Shown: positions 40,063-50,965 of the stretch, one piece after another
Numbering within the stretch: position 1 is the stretch's first letter
How the letters are laid out: each line of letters opens with the position of its first letter
Assembly: GCA_026636295.1 (NCBI GenBank)
Contig: CP089452.1
Coordinates: 1 to 64,000, forward strand
Length of the DNA: 64,000 nt
Origin: Medakamo hakoo
Taxonomy: Eukaryota > Chlorophyta > Trebouxiophyceae > Coccomyxaceae
Direction: 5' to 3'
The notes under the pieces: generated by a model
What the model saw: the letters and a program-made list of their open reading frames with translations, nothing else
Told to the model about the DNA's origin: nothing
The model's database searches: none
Position numbers and translations under genes: made by a program

Positions 40063-42256
40063 ATGGCGCCCCAGGTCTCCGCCATGGACGACCCCAAGGT
40101 ATGAGCACCGCCACGCAGTCGGGCTGGCGGTCGAGGCGGGCGGCCGCGCCACCCAATTCGCCCACGAAAAATGGGCGCCCCTCTCTGGCCAGCTCGTCCG
40201 CGCGGGGGGGGGGGCCGCGGGGCATTTGTGAGCGGCCGCCCGGCCCCGCGCCGCGACGATGCGAGCACGGCGCCGCCCTACCCAGCGTCTATGAGCCTTG
40301 CACAGCGCTGTGAGTCGGACGTGGGCCCGGTTGCGCGACCGCACGGCCGGCCGCGGGACCGCCGAAAAAAGGGGGCCGGCAGCGCCTCGTTGCACCTCAC
40401 TCCTCCGGCCGAGCCAAGGAGGCAGCAGCGCTGCCCCCACCCCCCGGCCTCAGCCTGTTGTGCGGGACTGGAAACAGCGGCAACGGCACGCCCTGTCGGC
40501 TGCCCGCCGGCCCGCCGGCCCGCCATTGCCCGCCGGCTCCCCCCACCCCACCCCAGCGTCGCTGCAAGCTCTCTCAGCGCGCGCGCGCACGCCTGCCGTG
40601 GCCTCACACACACACACACACTCCCACTCCCCCCCCCCCCAGGCTGCCCCCGTCGAGAAAAAGGCCGCCGCCCCGGCCGCCATCGACGCCGCCCTGCACG
40701 GCGGCGCCAAAGCCCGCCGCCGCACCACGGCCGTCGCCAACGTGGCGTACGTCGTCGAAAAGGCGGACGAGGTCGTCCTGCCGTCGTCGTACGCGTTCGT
40801 GGGCGAGGCCTGGAACGCCGCGCCGTCCACGCTCGGCGACATCACCTTTGCCCGGGGCATGGTCCAAGCCTTGTGCACGCCCCTGTCCGGCTTCCTGGGC
40901 GACCGCCTGGACCGCACCTACATCATCGCCGGCGGCGCCCTGCTGTGGGGCGTCATGACCATCGCCATGGGCCTGGCCAACTCCGCGGTCGCGGCCATGG
41001 TCTTTGCCGCCTTCAACGGCCTGGGCCTGGCCCTCATCATCCCGTGCATCCAGTCGCTCATCGCCGACTACTACCCCGCCGGCTCGCGGGGGCGCGCCTT
41101 TGGCGCCCTGTTCCTGACGTCGTCCCTGGGCCAGGTCGCGGGCGGCTTCTTCGCCACGTCCATCGGCGGCAAGACGGTCGCGGGCACGGCGGGCTGGCGG
41201 TTTGCCTTCTTCTTCATCGGCGCCCTGTCCATCCTGGCCGCGGTCCTGGCCGTCGCGATCGCCCGCGACCCGCGCCCGCGCCGCGGCTTCGCCAAGCGCA
41301 CCGCGCCCGGGGCGCGGGGGACCGCCCTCATGGCCCGGGACGCGCTGCGGTCCATGGGGTCCGACCTGGCCACCGTCTTCCGCATCCCCACCTTTGTCAT
41401 CATCGTCTGCCAGGGCATCGTCGGCATGATGCCCTGGGTCGCCCTCGGCTTCCTGACGGCGTACCTGCAGCTGCTGGGCTTCTCCGACATCATTGCCGCC
41501 GCCATCGTCGCCTGCTTCAACCTGGGCACCGCGTTCGGCTGCATGCTGGCCGGCTTCATGGGCGACGGCATGGTCAAGAAATTCCCCAACGTCGGCCGCA
41601 TCCTCGTCGCGCACACGTCCGTGCTGCTGTCCCTGCCCGTCACGGCCATCCTGTTCCGGGGCCTGCCCCTGGGCCCGTCGCCGGCGGCCTTCACCGCCGC
41701 CGCGGCGGCGGGCGCGCCCGACCCGGCGCGCCTGGGCTCGCCGCGCGACGCCGCCATCTACTGCGTCGCCTTCTTCCTGGGCGGCCTCATCATCTCCTGG
41801 TGCGGCACCAACAACTCCGCCATCTTCTCCGAGGTCGTGCCCGCCCGCCTGCGGTCGTCCATCTACGCCTTTGACCGGTCGTTTGAAAACGCGGTCGGCA
41901 ACACGGCCGGGCCCATCGTCGGCCGCCTGGCCACGGGCGCGTACGGCTTCGTCGGCCCGCTGACCAAGGGGGAGGGCCTGCCCGCCGCCGTGCGCGCGGC
42001 CAACGCCATCGCCCTCAACAAGGCGCTGCTGCTGATGCTGCTCGTCCCCTGGACGCTCTGCTGGGCGACCTACTTCCTGCTGTACTACTTCTTCCCGCGC
42101 GACCGGGCGGCCGCCCAGGCCATGGACGACTCCGCGTCGGCCGTGGCGAGCGCGGGGGAGGAGCCGGGCAGCACGATGGTCCCCGTCCTGGGCGGCGGCC
42201 TGGTCGAGGTGCCCGTCGATGAGGCGGCCGTCGCGGGCGGGAAAGCCGTCGCGTGA
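40063..42256 (+). CDS. Major facilitator superfamily transporter, copy 1 (Spinster-like group)
   Basis: Exons 40063-40098 (12 codons) and 40643-42256 join in phase 0 to 549 residues with about 12 membrane spans. Recognisable MFS features are the loop 2-3 motif (GFLGDRLDRTYIIAG), IPCIQSLIADYYPAGSRGRA after span 4, and SEVVPARLRSSIYAFDRSFE before span 11. The set matches a plant/algal MFS subgroup of unknown substrate (relatives of Arabidopsis At4g36790 and distant Spinster proteins). N-terminal residues 1-35 are Ala/Pro-rich and could be a weak targeting signal. The intron is 544 nt. The next gene is a tandem paralog with the same intron position and phase, so the pair arose by duplication. 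The 3' end shows TGTAAATAAA about 150 nt after the stop. Confidence 0.9.
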
Positions 42257-42733
42257 GAAGTGTGGGTGAAAACTCTTTTTTTCATTGGGTGTTAATTTCT
42301 GGAGGGGGCGAGAGGGGGGAGAGAGTTCTTTATTTACACAGGAGTGTGGTGTGTCCCGGCTCCGCCACTGTGCGACGGGCGGGGTGTGCGTGATTGCGTG
42401 GAGGCGCGTGTAAATAAAAAACTTTACACCTTGCGTGAAAGGAATGGATGGGGGGGGGGGATGGGTGGGTGGGGTGTGTCGAGGGAGAGAGTTTGGGCAG
42501 GCGGGCCGTTGTTTCCTGGGGCGCTGGCCCAGGAAAATGAGTCTGCACTCGTGGAGGAGGGGCAAGAAGCGTGAGGTGTGTGGGTGTGGGGACCGGGCGG
42601 TCCCGCACACGAGGAGGTGAAAGAAAAACTAGAGACGCGGGGAGTGTGGGGCCTCTCACTACCCCATTCTCTCCGAGCCCGAGCGAAAACCTTCCAGCTC
42701 GCGCGCGCGTCAAGCCAACACAAAAAAACAGCC
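42257..42733. other. Intergenic between the two MFS paralogs
   Basis: 477 bp. TGTAAATAAAAA at about 42409-42420 is a likely polyadenylation signal for copy 1. The rest should hold the copy 2 promoter and 5' UTR. No gene is seen. Confidence 0.5.
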
Positions 42734-45470
42734 ATGCCTCCCGCCGCCCCCTCCCCGGAGCAGGGCGACCCGCCGCGCGTGCCGCCTGGCCGCATGCTGC
42801 TGGATGGCCGCCTGCGCCAGTACGACGTCGTCAAGGTGAGGGCCGTGGAAGGGAGGGGGCGGGTGTTTTGTTTGGGAGCGCGCATGCGTTTTGTTTCTTG
42901 CCCGTCCCTCCAAAGATGGTCGTGGGGGCAGGGGGCCGCTGGCGCGGCGCGGTCGCCGCCCGCCTGCTTCATCCTCTGCCTTCCTGGGATGCCCCGCACT
43001 CTGGACTATCCTCCTGGCGAGGCGGCACGGGGGTGCGCGCCCTTGGACCGGGTGGTGGGCGGGTGTGGGACCAAGCTTGTCGCGTTGCACGACTGCAAGC
43101 CTGGCGCGCGCGCGCACCGTCTTTGCCCGCCGCGCCCGCCCAAGCCAGGCACTCCCAGCCTCGCTTTCTCCCGGCCACGAAGGGCCAAGAGCTCAAGTTG
43201 GCGCCTGGGCGCAGCGAGTTTGTGGCGGAGCCGGCTTTGGCCGTCCCCCCTGGCCGTTTTGTTTGCGAGCGCAGTCGTGTGCGAGGGACTGCCTGCCTCT
43301 CCGCGACGCTCTGTCTGTGACACGTCGGACGGCGTGCGTGGGCCGGGGGCGGTGTCGGAATCGGTGCCTGCCACCGTGAGCCGGACGCCAAGGGCTTGGA
43401 GTCGTGCCTCCGGTGTCGAAAACCATCGCCATGGCAGGCCCGCCGCCCGCGGCGGGCAGTCAAACAAAACGCATTGGCGCGCGCGGGGAGGGATGGGCCC
43501 ACTGCCCTGCCGCTCGCGCTCTCTCCCCTTGCCGCCGCCCGCCGTGCCCGCCTCGGCCGGCCTGGCCGTCACCGGGCAGGCGTCTCCGAGGCTTCAGCTG
43601 TCGGCTGCTGCCGGCGGACGGGTGGCGGGCGGGCGTGAAAGCCGTGTGCCGAGGGCCTGGCGGCTGGGGTGGAGGGCGCCCCCCGCGGGCCGCCACCCCC
43701 CCGCCCCCGGCCGTTCCCCTCACCCCCCCCTCCACCCCTCCCCTCCCCTCACCCCCCGCCCCCTCCCTCCCCCCGTCCACCAACCAACAGCCGTCCACCG
43801 CCCCGGCACCCGCCGACGCACCACCCGCCGACGACAACGCCGCCGCACCCACCACCGACGACGGCGACGTCGCCGTCCGGTCCACGGGCGGCTGCCTCAC
43901 CTACCGGTCGGCCGCGGCCGCCAAGTGGGGCACGGTCGCTGCCCTGACCGCGACCTTCATCATCGAAAAGGCGGACGAGGCCATCCTGCCCTCCACGTAC
44001 GGCTTCATCGGCAAGGCGCTGGGTGCCACGCCCGCCCAGCTGGGCAACATCTCCCTGGCTCGCGCCCTGGCCCAGGCCGCGACCGCGCCCATCGCCGGCG
44101 TGCTGGGCGACCGCCTCGACCGCCCGCGCATCGTCTCGTTCGCGGCGATCTCCTGGGGCGTCATGACGGTCGCCATGGGCCTGATGACGTCCGTGTCCCA
44201 GGCCGTCGCCTTCTCCGTCGTCAACGGCATCGGGCTCAGCCTGCTCATCCCGTCGGTCCAGTCCATCATCGCCGACTACTACGACGCGGGCGCGCGCGGC
44301 CGCGCGTTTGGCACGCTCTACCTGGTCTCGTCCCTGGGCTCCATGGCCGGCGGCTTTTTCGCGACGACGGTCGGCGGCAAGCAGGTCGGCGGCCTGGCGG
44401 GGTGGCGGTTTGCGTTCCTGCTCATCGCGGCCGCGTCCGTCGTCGTCGGCCTGGCCGTCCTCCTGTTTGCGGCCGACCCGCGCGCGGCCGCCAAGCGCGC
44501 CGCCGCCCGGTCGCGCACCGACAAGTCGCTCAAAGCGACGGCGGCCTGGGTCCGCGCCCGCCTGGGCGGCATGGCCCGCGACGTCCGCCTCGTCCTGGCC
44601 ATCCCCACGTTTCGGATCATCGTCGCCCAGGGCATCGTCGGCTCCATGCCCTGGACGGCCATGGGCTTCTGGACGGTCTACCTGCAGCTGCTGGGCTTCC
44701 CGGACGCCCAGGCCGCCGCCATTGTGGCGGCCTTCTCCCTGGGCTGCGCCGCCGGCTCCTACATCGGCGGCGCCGTCGGCGACTTTGCGCACAAGCGGGC
44801 GCCGGCCTGGGGGCGCGTCGCCTCGTGCCAGGCGTGCGTGGCCGCGTCGCTGCCGCTCGCCTACCTCATGACGAAAGCCCTGCCGCAGCCGACGATCCTG
44901 GGCGGCGGCGCCGCGACCGTGGCGGCCGTCCCCAAGTGGATGGTCCCGGCCTGGGCCGCCGCCTTCGCGGGCGCCGGCTCGCTGATGAGCTGGTGCGGGA
45001 CGTCCAACTCTGCCATTTTCGCCGAGGTCGTGCCCGAATGCCTGCGCTCGTCCATCTACGCCTTTGACCGGTCGTTTGAGACGGCCATCGGCGCGCTGGC
45101 CGGCCCCATCGTCGGCGTCCTCGCCTCCAAAGTGTTTGGCTTCAAGGGCGCGCTCGCCGTCGACAAGAACGCGCCCCCCGACCTCATCGCCCACAACGCG
45201 CGCGCGCTCGGCACCGCCATCCTCACCATGATGGTCACGCCCTGGGCGTTTTGCCTGCTCTTCTACACGGGCCTGTACTGGTACCTGCCGCGCGACCGCA
45301 TCAAAGCGGCGGCGCTGGCGGAACGCCTGGCGGCCGAGGAAGCGGCGGCGCGGTTGGAGGGCGCGGGCAAGGGCGGGGCTGTGGTGGTGGCCGACGAAGA
45401 CGACGACGTGCCGTCTTCGTCGTCGTCGGGCGACTTTGGGCCCGCGCCGCCCGGCAAGACGGTGGCGTGA
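42734..45470 (+). CDS. Major facilitator superfamily transporter, copy 2 (Spinster-like group)
   Basis: Exons 42734-42835 and 43791-45470 join in phase 0 to 593 residues with about 12 spans. It parallels copy 1 block by block: IIEKADEAILPSTYGFIGKA, GVLGDRLDRPRIVSFAAISW, LLIPSVQSIIADYYDAGARG, IPTFRIIVAQGIVGSMPWTA, AEVVPECLRSSIYAFDRSFE. Copy 2 has a longer, Asp/Thr/Pro-rich N terminus (residues 1-80) and a longer cytosolic tail ending in an acidic Ser run (DEDDDVPSSSSSGDF). The intron is 955 nt, the longest in the window. The substrate is unknown. Duplication with altered termini suggests different location or regulation. TGTAACAAGA lies 310 nt after the stop. Confidence 0.9.
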
Positions 45471-45874
45471 GGCAGTGTGGCGAGGGACGGGGTGGGTGGG
45501 TGGGTGGAGGGCAGAGGCCGGGGATGGATGGGGACGGGGGGGAGGGGGAGAGACCACACACCAGACCCCGCTGCTTTTCGCTTTCTTTTTTCCCCCCCGA
45601 CAAACAACCAACGAACGAACGACCAAACTCCTGGCTTAGCATTTCATTGTTCCCCCTTGCTTTCCCTGGGAACAAAAACCCCACCCGCTGTGCGGGGCAA
45701 GAGAACGAAAAAAATTAAAAAAAAAGAAAAAAGCGCCCGGTGCGCGCGTTTCTCTGGGTCCGTGAAGTTTTGCAGGCGAGTGTAACAAGACGCCGCCCCT
45801 TTTCTCTCTTGCTTTTTTTAAACAATGACGAGCTCACAAGTTCTTGTTACACACACTCAAGCGGCGCACGGCGT
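45471..45874. other. Convergent intergenic region, MFS copy 2 / MSP protein
   Basis: 404 bp between two stop codons. It is AT-richer than the surroundings at 45690-45850. It holds a pair of inverted TGTAA-type polyadenylation signals (listed next). Confidence 0.55.
45780..45852. repeat. 11-bp inverted pair of TGTAACAAGA signals
   Basis: GTGTAACAAGA (45780-45790) and its exact reverse complement (45842-45852) each place TGTAA in the sense of one converging gene: 310 nt after the MFS stop and about 27 nt after the MSP-gene stop. TGTAA is the known chlorophyte polyadenylation signal. Pairing of the two copies would give a hairpin with a 51-nt loop. Confidence 0.7.
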
Positions 45875-46768
45875 TCACGCCGGGAAACCGGCTTCAAACA
45901 TTTTAATGCGATCTGAGAAGGCCACGACCCGTGCCTGGATGGGTGGGGAGGCCGCCATGGGCGACGGCTGCCGACCCCCGCCATCTCCACCCTCCTCCTC
46001 TCCACCGCCCGGCGCCGGGCTGGGCGACTGTTGAGCGGGCGCCAGGGCGGGCGTGGGCGGCGGCCGGGCGGGCGGGGTGGCCGACGTCGACGGCCCGCTC
46101 GCCCCTGCCCCGGCTCGCCTGGCCACCTCGTCCGCCGCTGCGAGCGCGGGCGCCAAGTCGTCCGGGGTGATCAAGCCGCGGGACGCCAGCAGCGTCGCAA
46201 AGGCGCGCAGCCCTGCGGCGCTGTGCCGCCCGCCTGTGGCGGCGCTGACGGCGGCGGCCAGGGCGGCCGGCTCGGGTGGGGGCCCGCCCGCGTCGCCGGC
46301 CGCCAAGACGACGGGGATGAGCACGTCGACCGCGGCCTCGCCCAGCCGGCCTGTCAGCGCCGCTGACGCGGCTTCGGGCAGGGGCGTGTCGGGCGGCAGG
46401 GCGGAGGAGGAGACGCAAAAGACGTCGTCGGCCCCGCCGTCCGCCGCGCCGGCCAGGCGAAACACGCGCACCCGCCGCTCGCCGAGCGGCGGCAGGACGC
46501 CCGACCCCACATCCACCGCGTAGGACGCGGGGTTTGACGTCCGAATCTTGAAGGCGATGGCCGCGCACGGCGACGGATTCGAAATGGTCAGGGACCGGCC
46601 CTGCTCCTGCTGCCCAGAGTCGGCGGCGAAGAGGAGCGCGGGCGGGTGGACGGCTGCGGCCAGTGACGTGTGCGGCGGGCCCGCGGCGCCGCCCGCGGGC
46701 TTGGACGGGTCAGCCTCCTCGTCCGCCGCCGGCGGCGGCGACTTTGGTCGCCTGCCGAACAGGGGCAT
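45875..46768 (-). CDS. MSP (VAP-like) domain protein
   Basis: Single exon, 297 residues from MPLFGRRPKSPPP. Residues about 45-150 form an MSP/VAP immunoglobulin-like domain: LLFAADSGQQEQGRSLTISN, AIAFKIRTSNPASYAVDVGS, GVLPPLGERRVRVF. These are the strands that in VAP bind FFAT peptides. The region that would hold VAP's coiled coil and C-terminal anchor is instead an Ala/Pro-rich segment ending VVAFSDRIKMFEAGFPA, with no membrane span. It is therefore a soluble MSP protein rather than a canonical ER-anchored VAP. The upstream frame (to 46915) is probably 5' UTR. The partner is unknown. Confidence 0.8.
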   Translation of the reverse strand: MPLFGRRPKSPPPAADEEADPSKPAGGAAGPPHTSLAAAVHPPALLFAADSGQQEQGRSLTISNPSPCAAIAFKIRTSNPASYAVDVGSGVLPPLGERRVRVFRLAGAADGGADDVFCVSSSALPPDTPLPEAASAALTGRLGEAAVDVLIPVVLAAGDAGGPPPEPAALAAAVSAATGGRHSAAGLRAFATLLASRGLITPDDLAPALAAADEVARRAGAGASGPSTSATPPARPPPTPALAPAQQSPSPAPGGGEEEGGDGGGRQPSPMAASPPIQARVVAFSDRIKMFEAGFPA

Positions 46769-46955
46769 GGCGTGCGCGTGCGTGAGCGTGCGGTGCGTGC
46801 GTGTGCCTGGCAAAAGGCCGCGCGAATTGAGCGAGTGTGGCCAGCTTCGGCAGCCCACACGGCCTGCGGCCCGACGAAAAAAACATGTTTTGGGAGCGAC
46901 TAACACACACAACAACGAACACGCACGCGCCGTTCCTTCCCCCCTTCCCCCCGCC

Positions 46956-48290
46956 TCACCGCTTCCCCGCCGCGTACTGCGCCGGCGTCACCAGCGTGCC
47001 GTGCGCGGCGTCCGCGTAGATGAAATACTGGCCGTAGTTGTGTTTGTAGGTGGTGTGGTGGATGGTGTGGTAGCCCGCGCCCATGACCGGGGACGCCCGG
47101 CCGTCCAGCGCGTCGTGGATGTTGGCCGTCCACACGGCCGTCGCGAACAGCAGCAGCTCGTGCGTCAGGAAGTGGCAGGGCACCAGGAACAGGGCGAGCG
47201 CGTACGGCGTCGCCTGGGCGATGCCGTCCAGCGGGTGGAAGGCCAGGCCCGCAAAGGGGGAGAGCGTGTGTTCCTTGTTGTAGATGTGGTGGCGGGCGTG
47301 GAGGGCGTCGTACCCTGCCCGCCAGTCGTGCAGGCCCCGGTGCGCCCAGTAGACGCCCCACTCCACGACGGCCATGTACGCGACGAACAGGGCCCAGTAG
47401 GGCAGGGCGCCGCCCGCGTCGGTGCCGATGCGCGTGTATGCCCGGGTCAGCCCCGCCTCGGCGGCCGCTTCCACGGCCGCGGGCAGCGCGGCGTACAGGG
47501 GCAGGGCGCCCATGGCCACCCGCACCTGGGCCGCCACCGCGGCCCGGGACGGCATGGAGCCGGGCTTGGGGAAGAGGACGTCGCCAAACACCCAGTAGGT
47601 GTAGTAGGCCCAGAGCCCGCCGACGCCAAAGTAGAGGGCGACGCCGGCGAGGTAGGAGCGCAGCCACGCGACGACCGGGCGGGGCAGGGCGGCCAGGGGG
47701 GAGGCCGGGTCGGTGGCCAGGTAGCTGCCCAGCACCAGGCTGTTTTTCCAGGTGTTTTCGGCGGCGATGTCGGCGGCGATGTCCGACCGGGTGCGCGGGC
47801 CCGGGGCGGGGCTGGTGGGATGGGGGGAGGGGAGGGGGGGGGGGGAGCGGGTGGGCGCGGGGTCGGGGGTGAGGCAGGGATGGGGCGGCGGGGCGCGCCC
47901 CTCCCCAGGATCCAGCGGCAGGCCTCCCACGCGCCCACATGCAAAGACTCACGTCGACCAGCCGACGACCTTGGCCAGGAACTGGAGAGAGGGAAGGGGA
48001 GGAGAGGGACGAGGGCGGTGAGAAAGGAAGGCCGGCGTCCCCGCCGATGGGGGCGCCGTCGCACGACGCGGCGCGGCGCGAGAGCGTTGCCGCCCCGACC
48101 CGCGCCCATCCGCGCCCTCTCTCCACTGCCCCGCCCGCGGAACGCCAAGCTCACGCACCGGCCCAAGCCCTTCCTGGGTCAGGGTGGAGATGCAGGTGGC
48201 AGCCACGATGGCGAGCGCGCCCGCCGCGACGACGGCGGCGACGCGGCGCGTCGTCGAGTGCGGGGCCGGGCCCGTGGTAGAGACGGCCAT
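46956..48290 (-). CDS. STE1: Delta7-sterol C-5 desaturase (fatty acid hydroxylase superfamily)
   Basis: Exons 48290-48159, 47981-47953 (29 nt) and 47811-46956 give 338 residues; Arabidopsis STE1 has 281. The extra part is an N-terminal segment with one hydrophobic span (AAVVAAGALAIVAATCI). The three His clusters of the di-iron site are intact: HRGLHD, HARHHIYNKEHTLSPFAGLA, and GYHTIHHTTYKHNYG, with FHPLDGIAQATPY between. The enzyme introduces the C5-C6 double bond of delta7-sterols in the ER, using O2 and cytochrome b5. The match to plant STE1 in the last two blocks is close. The microexon join (AC|C) is in phase. Divergent start 194 bp from the next gene. Confidence 0.93.
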
Positions 48291-48483
48291 GCCTTTTCTT
48301 TTCTTCTCGCGCGGGTTGGGAGTGCTCCAGGTGCGCGTGTGCGGCACGCGGGCGAGGGGGTGTGGTGCGCAGGGAGGCCGGGTCACGCTGGCACGCCCCA
48401 CTCGCACACAACAAAAGTCGCTAGAGGAAGAGGGTGTGGGCGCAGGCTGGTGCTCTCTTCCTCACTCGTCTCACTCACCAAGG

Positions 48484-50759
48484 ATGGGCGGCTGGGTCGG
48501 CGGCGTCGGCGGCGCCCATGCCCGCCCCGGCCCGCCTCCCGGCGCGGCTGGAGGCGCGGCGACACCGCCTCCCAGCTCCGACAGCAGGCCCTTGTATAAG
48601 GCTGATGGCTCAGGTAAAAGAAATGACGGGCTCTCCGGGGCGCCACAGCTGTGGCGGGGCGTCGAACAAAAAAAAACAGGGGGGGAGGCGCGCGCGCGCG
48701 CACCCGTCACAACGCCTGCCCCCCCCCCCCCCTCTGAACCCTGGCCCCGCCCCCCCTGCCACCCCCGCCCCCACAAAACACGCGGTCCGCAGCCGCCCCG
48801 CCCGCCACCGTCCGCCGGCACCTGGACTTCACGGCCGACGCCCGGTCAGGCGACACAGCAGCACCGTCCGCGCCGCCGCCTCCGCGCCAGCCGCCTGCGG
48901 GCTGGGCACCCGCCCTGGCCGCCGGCGCGGCGACGGCCGCCATCCTCCCGCTCGCCGCGGCGGCGGGCGCGCTGACCCTGGCCGCCACGCCCGCGCTGTG
49001 GGTCTTTGGCGGGCGCAGCGCCGGCCGCACCACCCCCTCGCCCGCGCCCGGTGACGCCGTGGAGGGGGCGGGCGGAGTTAGGGCAGCGCCGCCGTCCGCC
49101 CCGCCGCCGTGCTCTCCACCCCCGCCGCCGCAATGCCCGCCCGCGGCCTCGCCCACCCGGCCGCGCCCAGGGCGGGTGGCGGCCGTTGTCGCGGCCTTTG
49201 AGAGGGCGGCCAGCCCTGGCGGAGAGGCGCCGGTGCCGGCACCGGCGCCGCGGGCGCCCGCACCACCGCGGGCGCCTCCCCCGCCGCCGCCCATCGCCCC
49301 GCTCGCGGTCGCGCTGCCGTCCCCCGCCTCCATCACGGTCGACGCCCTCCTCTTGGCCGACGCCGCCGGTGGGCGTCTCGCCGACGGCCCCTCCACGTCT
49401 CGCCTGGAGCTGCCGGCGTCCGCGCCCGTCGGCAGCTTGGCGGCCGCGGTCGCAGCAGCCCTGGCGTGCACCCGCACCCGCCGCCCGCTCGACCCTGGTT
49501 CGCTCGCCCTCGTCATTGTCGAAGAGCGCGTCGCGTCGACGAGCTTTGGGACCGCCGCCCGGCGGTGGGGCCGGCCGGGGCTGGGCGGGCTGATGGTGCC
49601 AACGCCGCCCCCGCCGCCGACCACGCGGGCCGCGTCCCTGGCCGCCGCCCTCGCCTCCGCCGCGGCGTCCTTGCCGCCCATCGCCGCCGCCCGGTCCGCC
49701 GCCGACCTGGCCCGGTCTGCCCGGGCTGCCGCCGTCCGGGCGGGCGCGCCGGGAGACCCACGCGGCGCTGTCGGCGCCGCCCTCCAGGGCTGGCTGTTGC
49801 CGGAAGCCGTGGCCCGCGAGCTGGGCCGGGCGGGCGGGGTGGGCGCCCTGGCACGGGCGGCCTGGGCGGCCGCGGTCGGGCTGGGAGGTGGCGGCGGAGA
49901 GGCTGCTGACCCGCCGGGCCCGTCGCCTGCCGCGCTGCCCGCGTCCGGTCCGGCCTGCCCCACCACGGCGGCGGCGTCCCCGCTCCCGCCGCCGCCCGGC
50001 ACCCTGCCCATCCGCCTGGAACGCTTGGGCGCGCCGCCGCTGATCATCGACGTGGACGTCTCAACAAAGCTGTCCGACCTCGCGCCGGGCGTGGAACGCG
50101 CGCTGGGCGTGTTGGCGGAAGCGCAGCGGCTGGTGGTCGTGGAGCGGCCGCCGCCCAGCCCGCCGCCGTCGCTGCTCCCGGCGCTGGCCTCCTCTTCCTC
50201 TGCTCTGTCGCTGGCTGCTGCGTCCTGGCCGGCTCGCACGGCGATGAGGCTGGGCGTGGCGGCAGCGCGCGCGGCGGCGGCGGCCGCGGGCGTCGGTGGG
50301 GTGGGCGGCGGCGGCGGCGAAAGCAGCGGCGCTGGCTTCTCCGTTCTCGTCCACGCCGGCGACGCCGAAGGCCAGGCCCTGGCCATCGACCTGCCTCCTG
50401 ACTCAACGGTGCGGGATGTACAAGCGGCCGTGCACGTGGCGCTGGCCGCGGCGGTCGGCGCGGAAAGCTATTGGAGCGCGGTGTGGGGTGGCGAGGCGGG
50501 CGAGGAGGAGGGGGCGGCACCGGCCGGTTCGCCCGCCCCGCCGGCGGGCGTCGTGCGCCGCTTGCTCGGGTGGGGAGGCGGCAGACAGCCGCCGGCTGAA
50601 GAGCCTCAACCTCAATCCGCGCTCCCTCGCACCGTCACGCTCGTCTTACCCGCCGGGCCGCCGCCGCCGGGCCGGGGAGGCGTGTTGGCCGCCGGGCGGC
50701 GGGCGGGCGTGGGTGGCGTGTGCGGGTTTTTACGCGTCACGCCCGCGGCGGTTGTCTGA
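48484..50759 (+). CDS. Unknown membrane protein with three ubiquitin-fold-like repeats
   Basis: Exons 48484-48613 and 48793-50759 join in phase 1 to 698 residues. I do not recognise a family. Exon 1 is Gly/Ala/Pro-rich (MGGWVGGVGGAHARPG). Residues about 84-115 are a hydrophobic, Ala-rich putative span. Three segments share one pattern, a beta strand, then L-(L/V)-X-(V/A)-helix, then a strand: about 240-290 (LELPASAPVGSLAAAVAAAL, LALVIVEERV), 447-497 (IDVDVSTKLSDLAPGVERAL, QRLVVVERPPP), 559-662 (IDLPPDSTVRDVQAAVHVAL, TVTLVLPAG). This suggests repeated beta-grasp (ubiquitin-like) domains between disordered Ala/Pro linkers. GTAAAA is a weak donor, so exon 1 is less sure than exon 2. Confidence 0.65.
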
Positions 50760-50965
50760 TTGCTTTTGTGTGTACGTGCGCGTGTGTGTGCGTGTGTGTG
50801 CGCGTGCGAGAGGAGGCGTAGATAGACGTTGTTGTCGTGGCCCCTTGCTTTTTTTTGTCTTTTGGTTTTTTTCCTGCTCAGAGAGGCGAGAGCCACACAC
50901 GCTTCACACACCCACATCCCCGCCCGCCCCCACCTCTCCGGGCAGCGGACCGCGCCGGCCAAACC

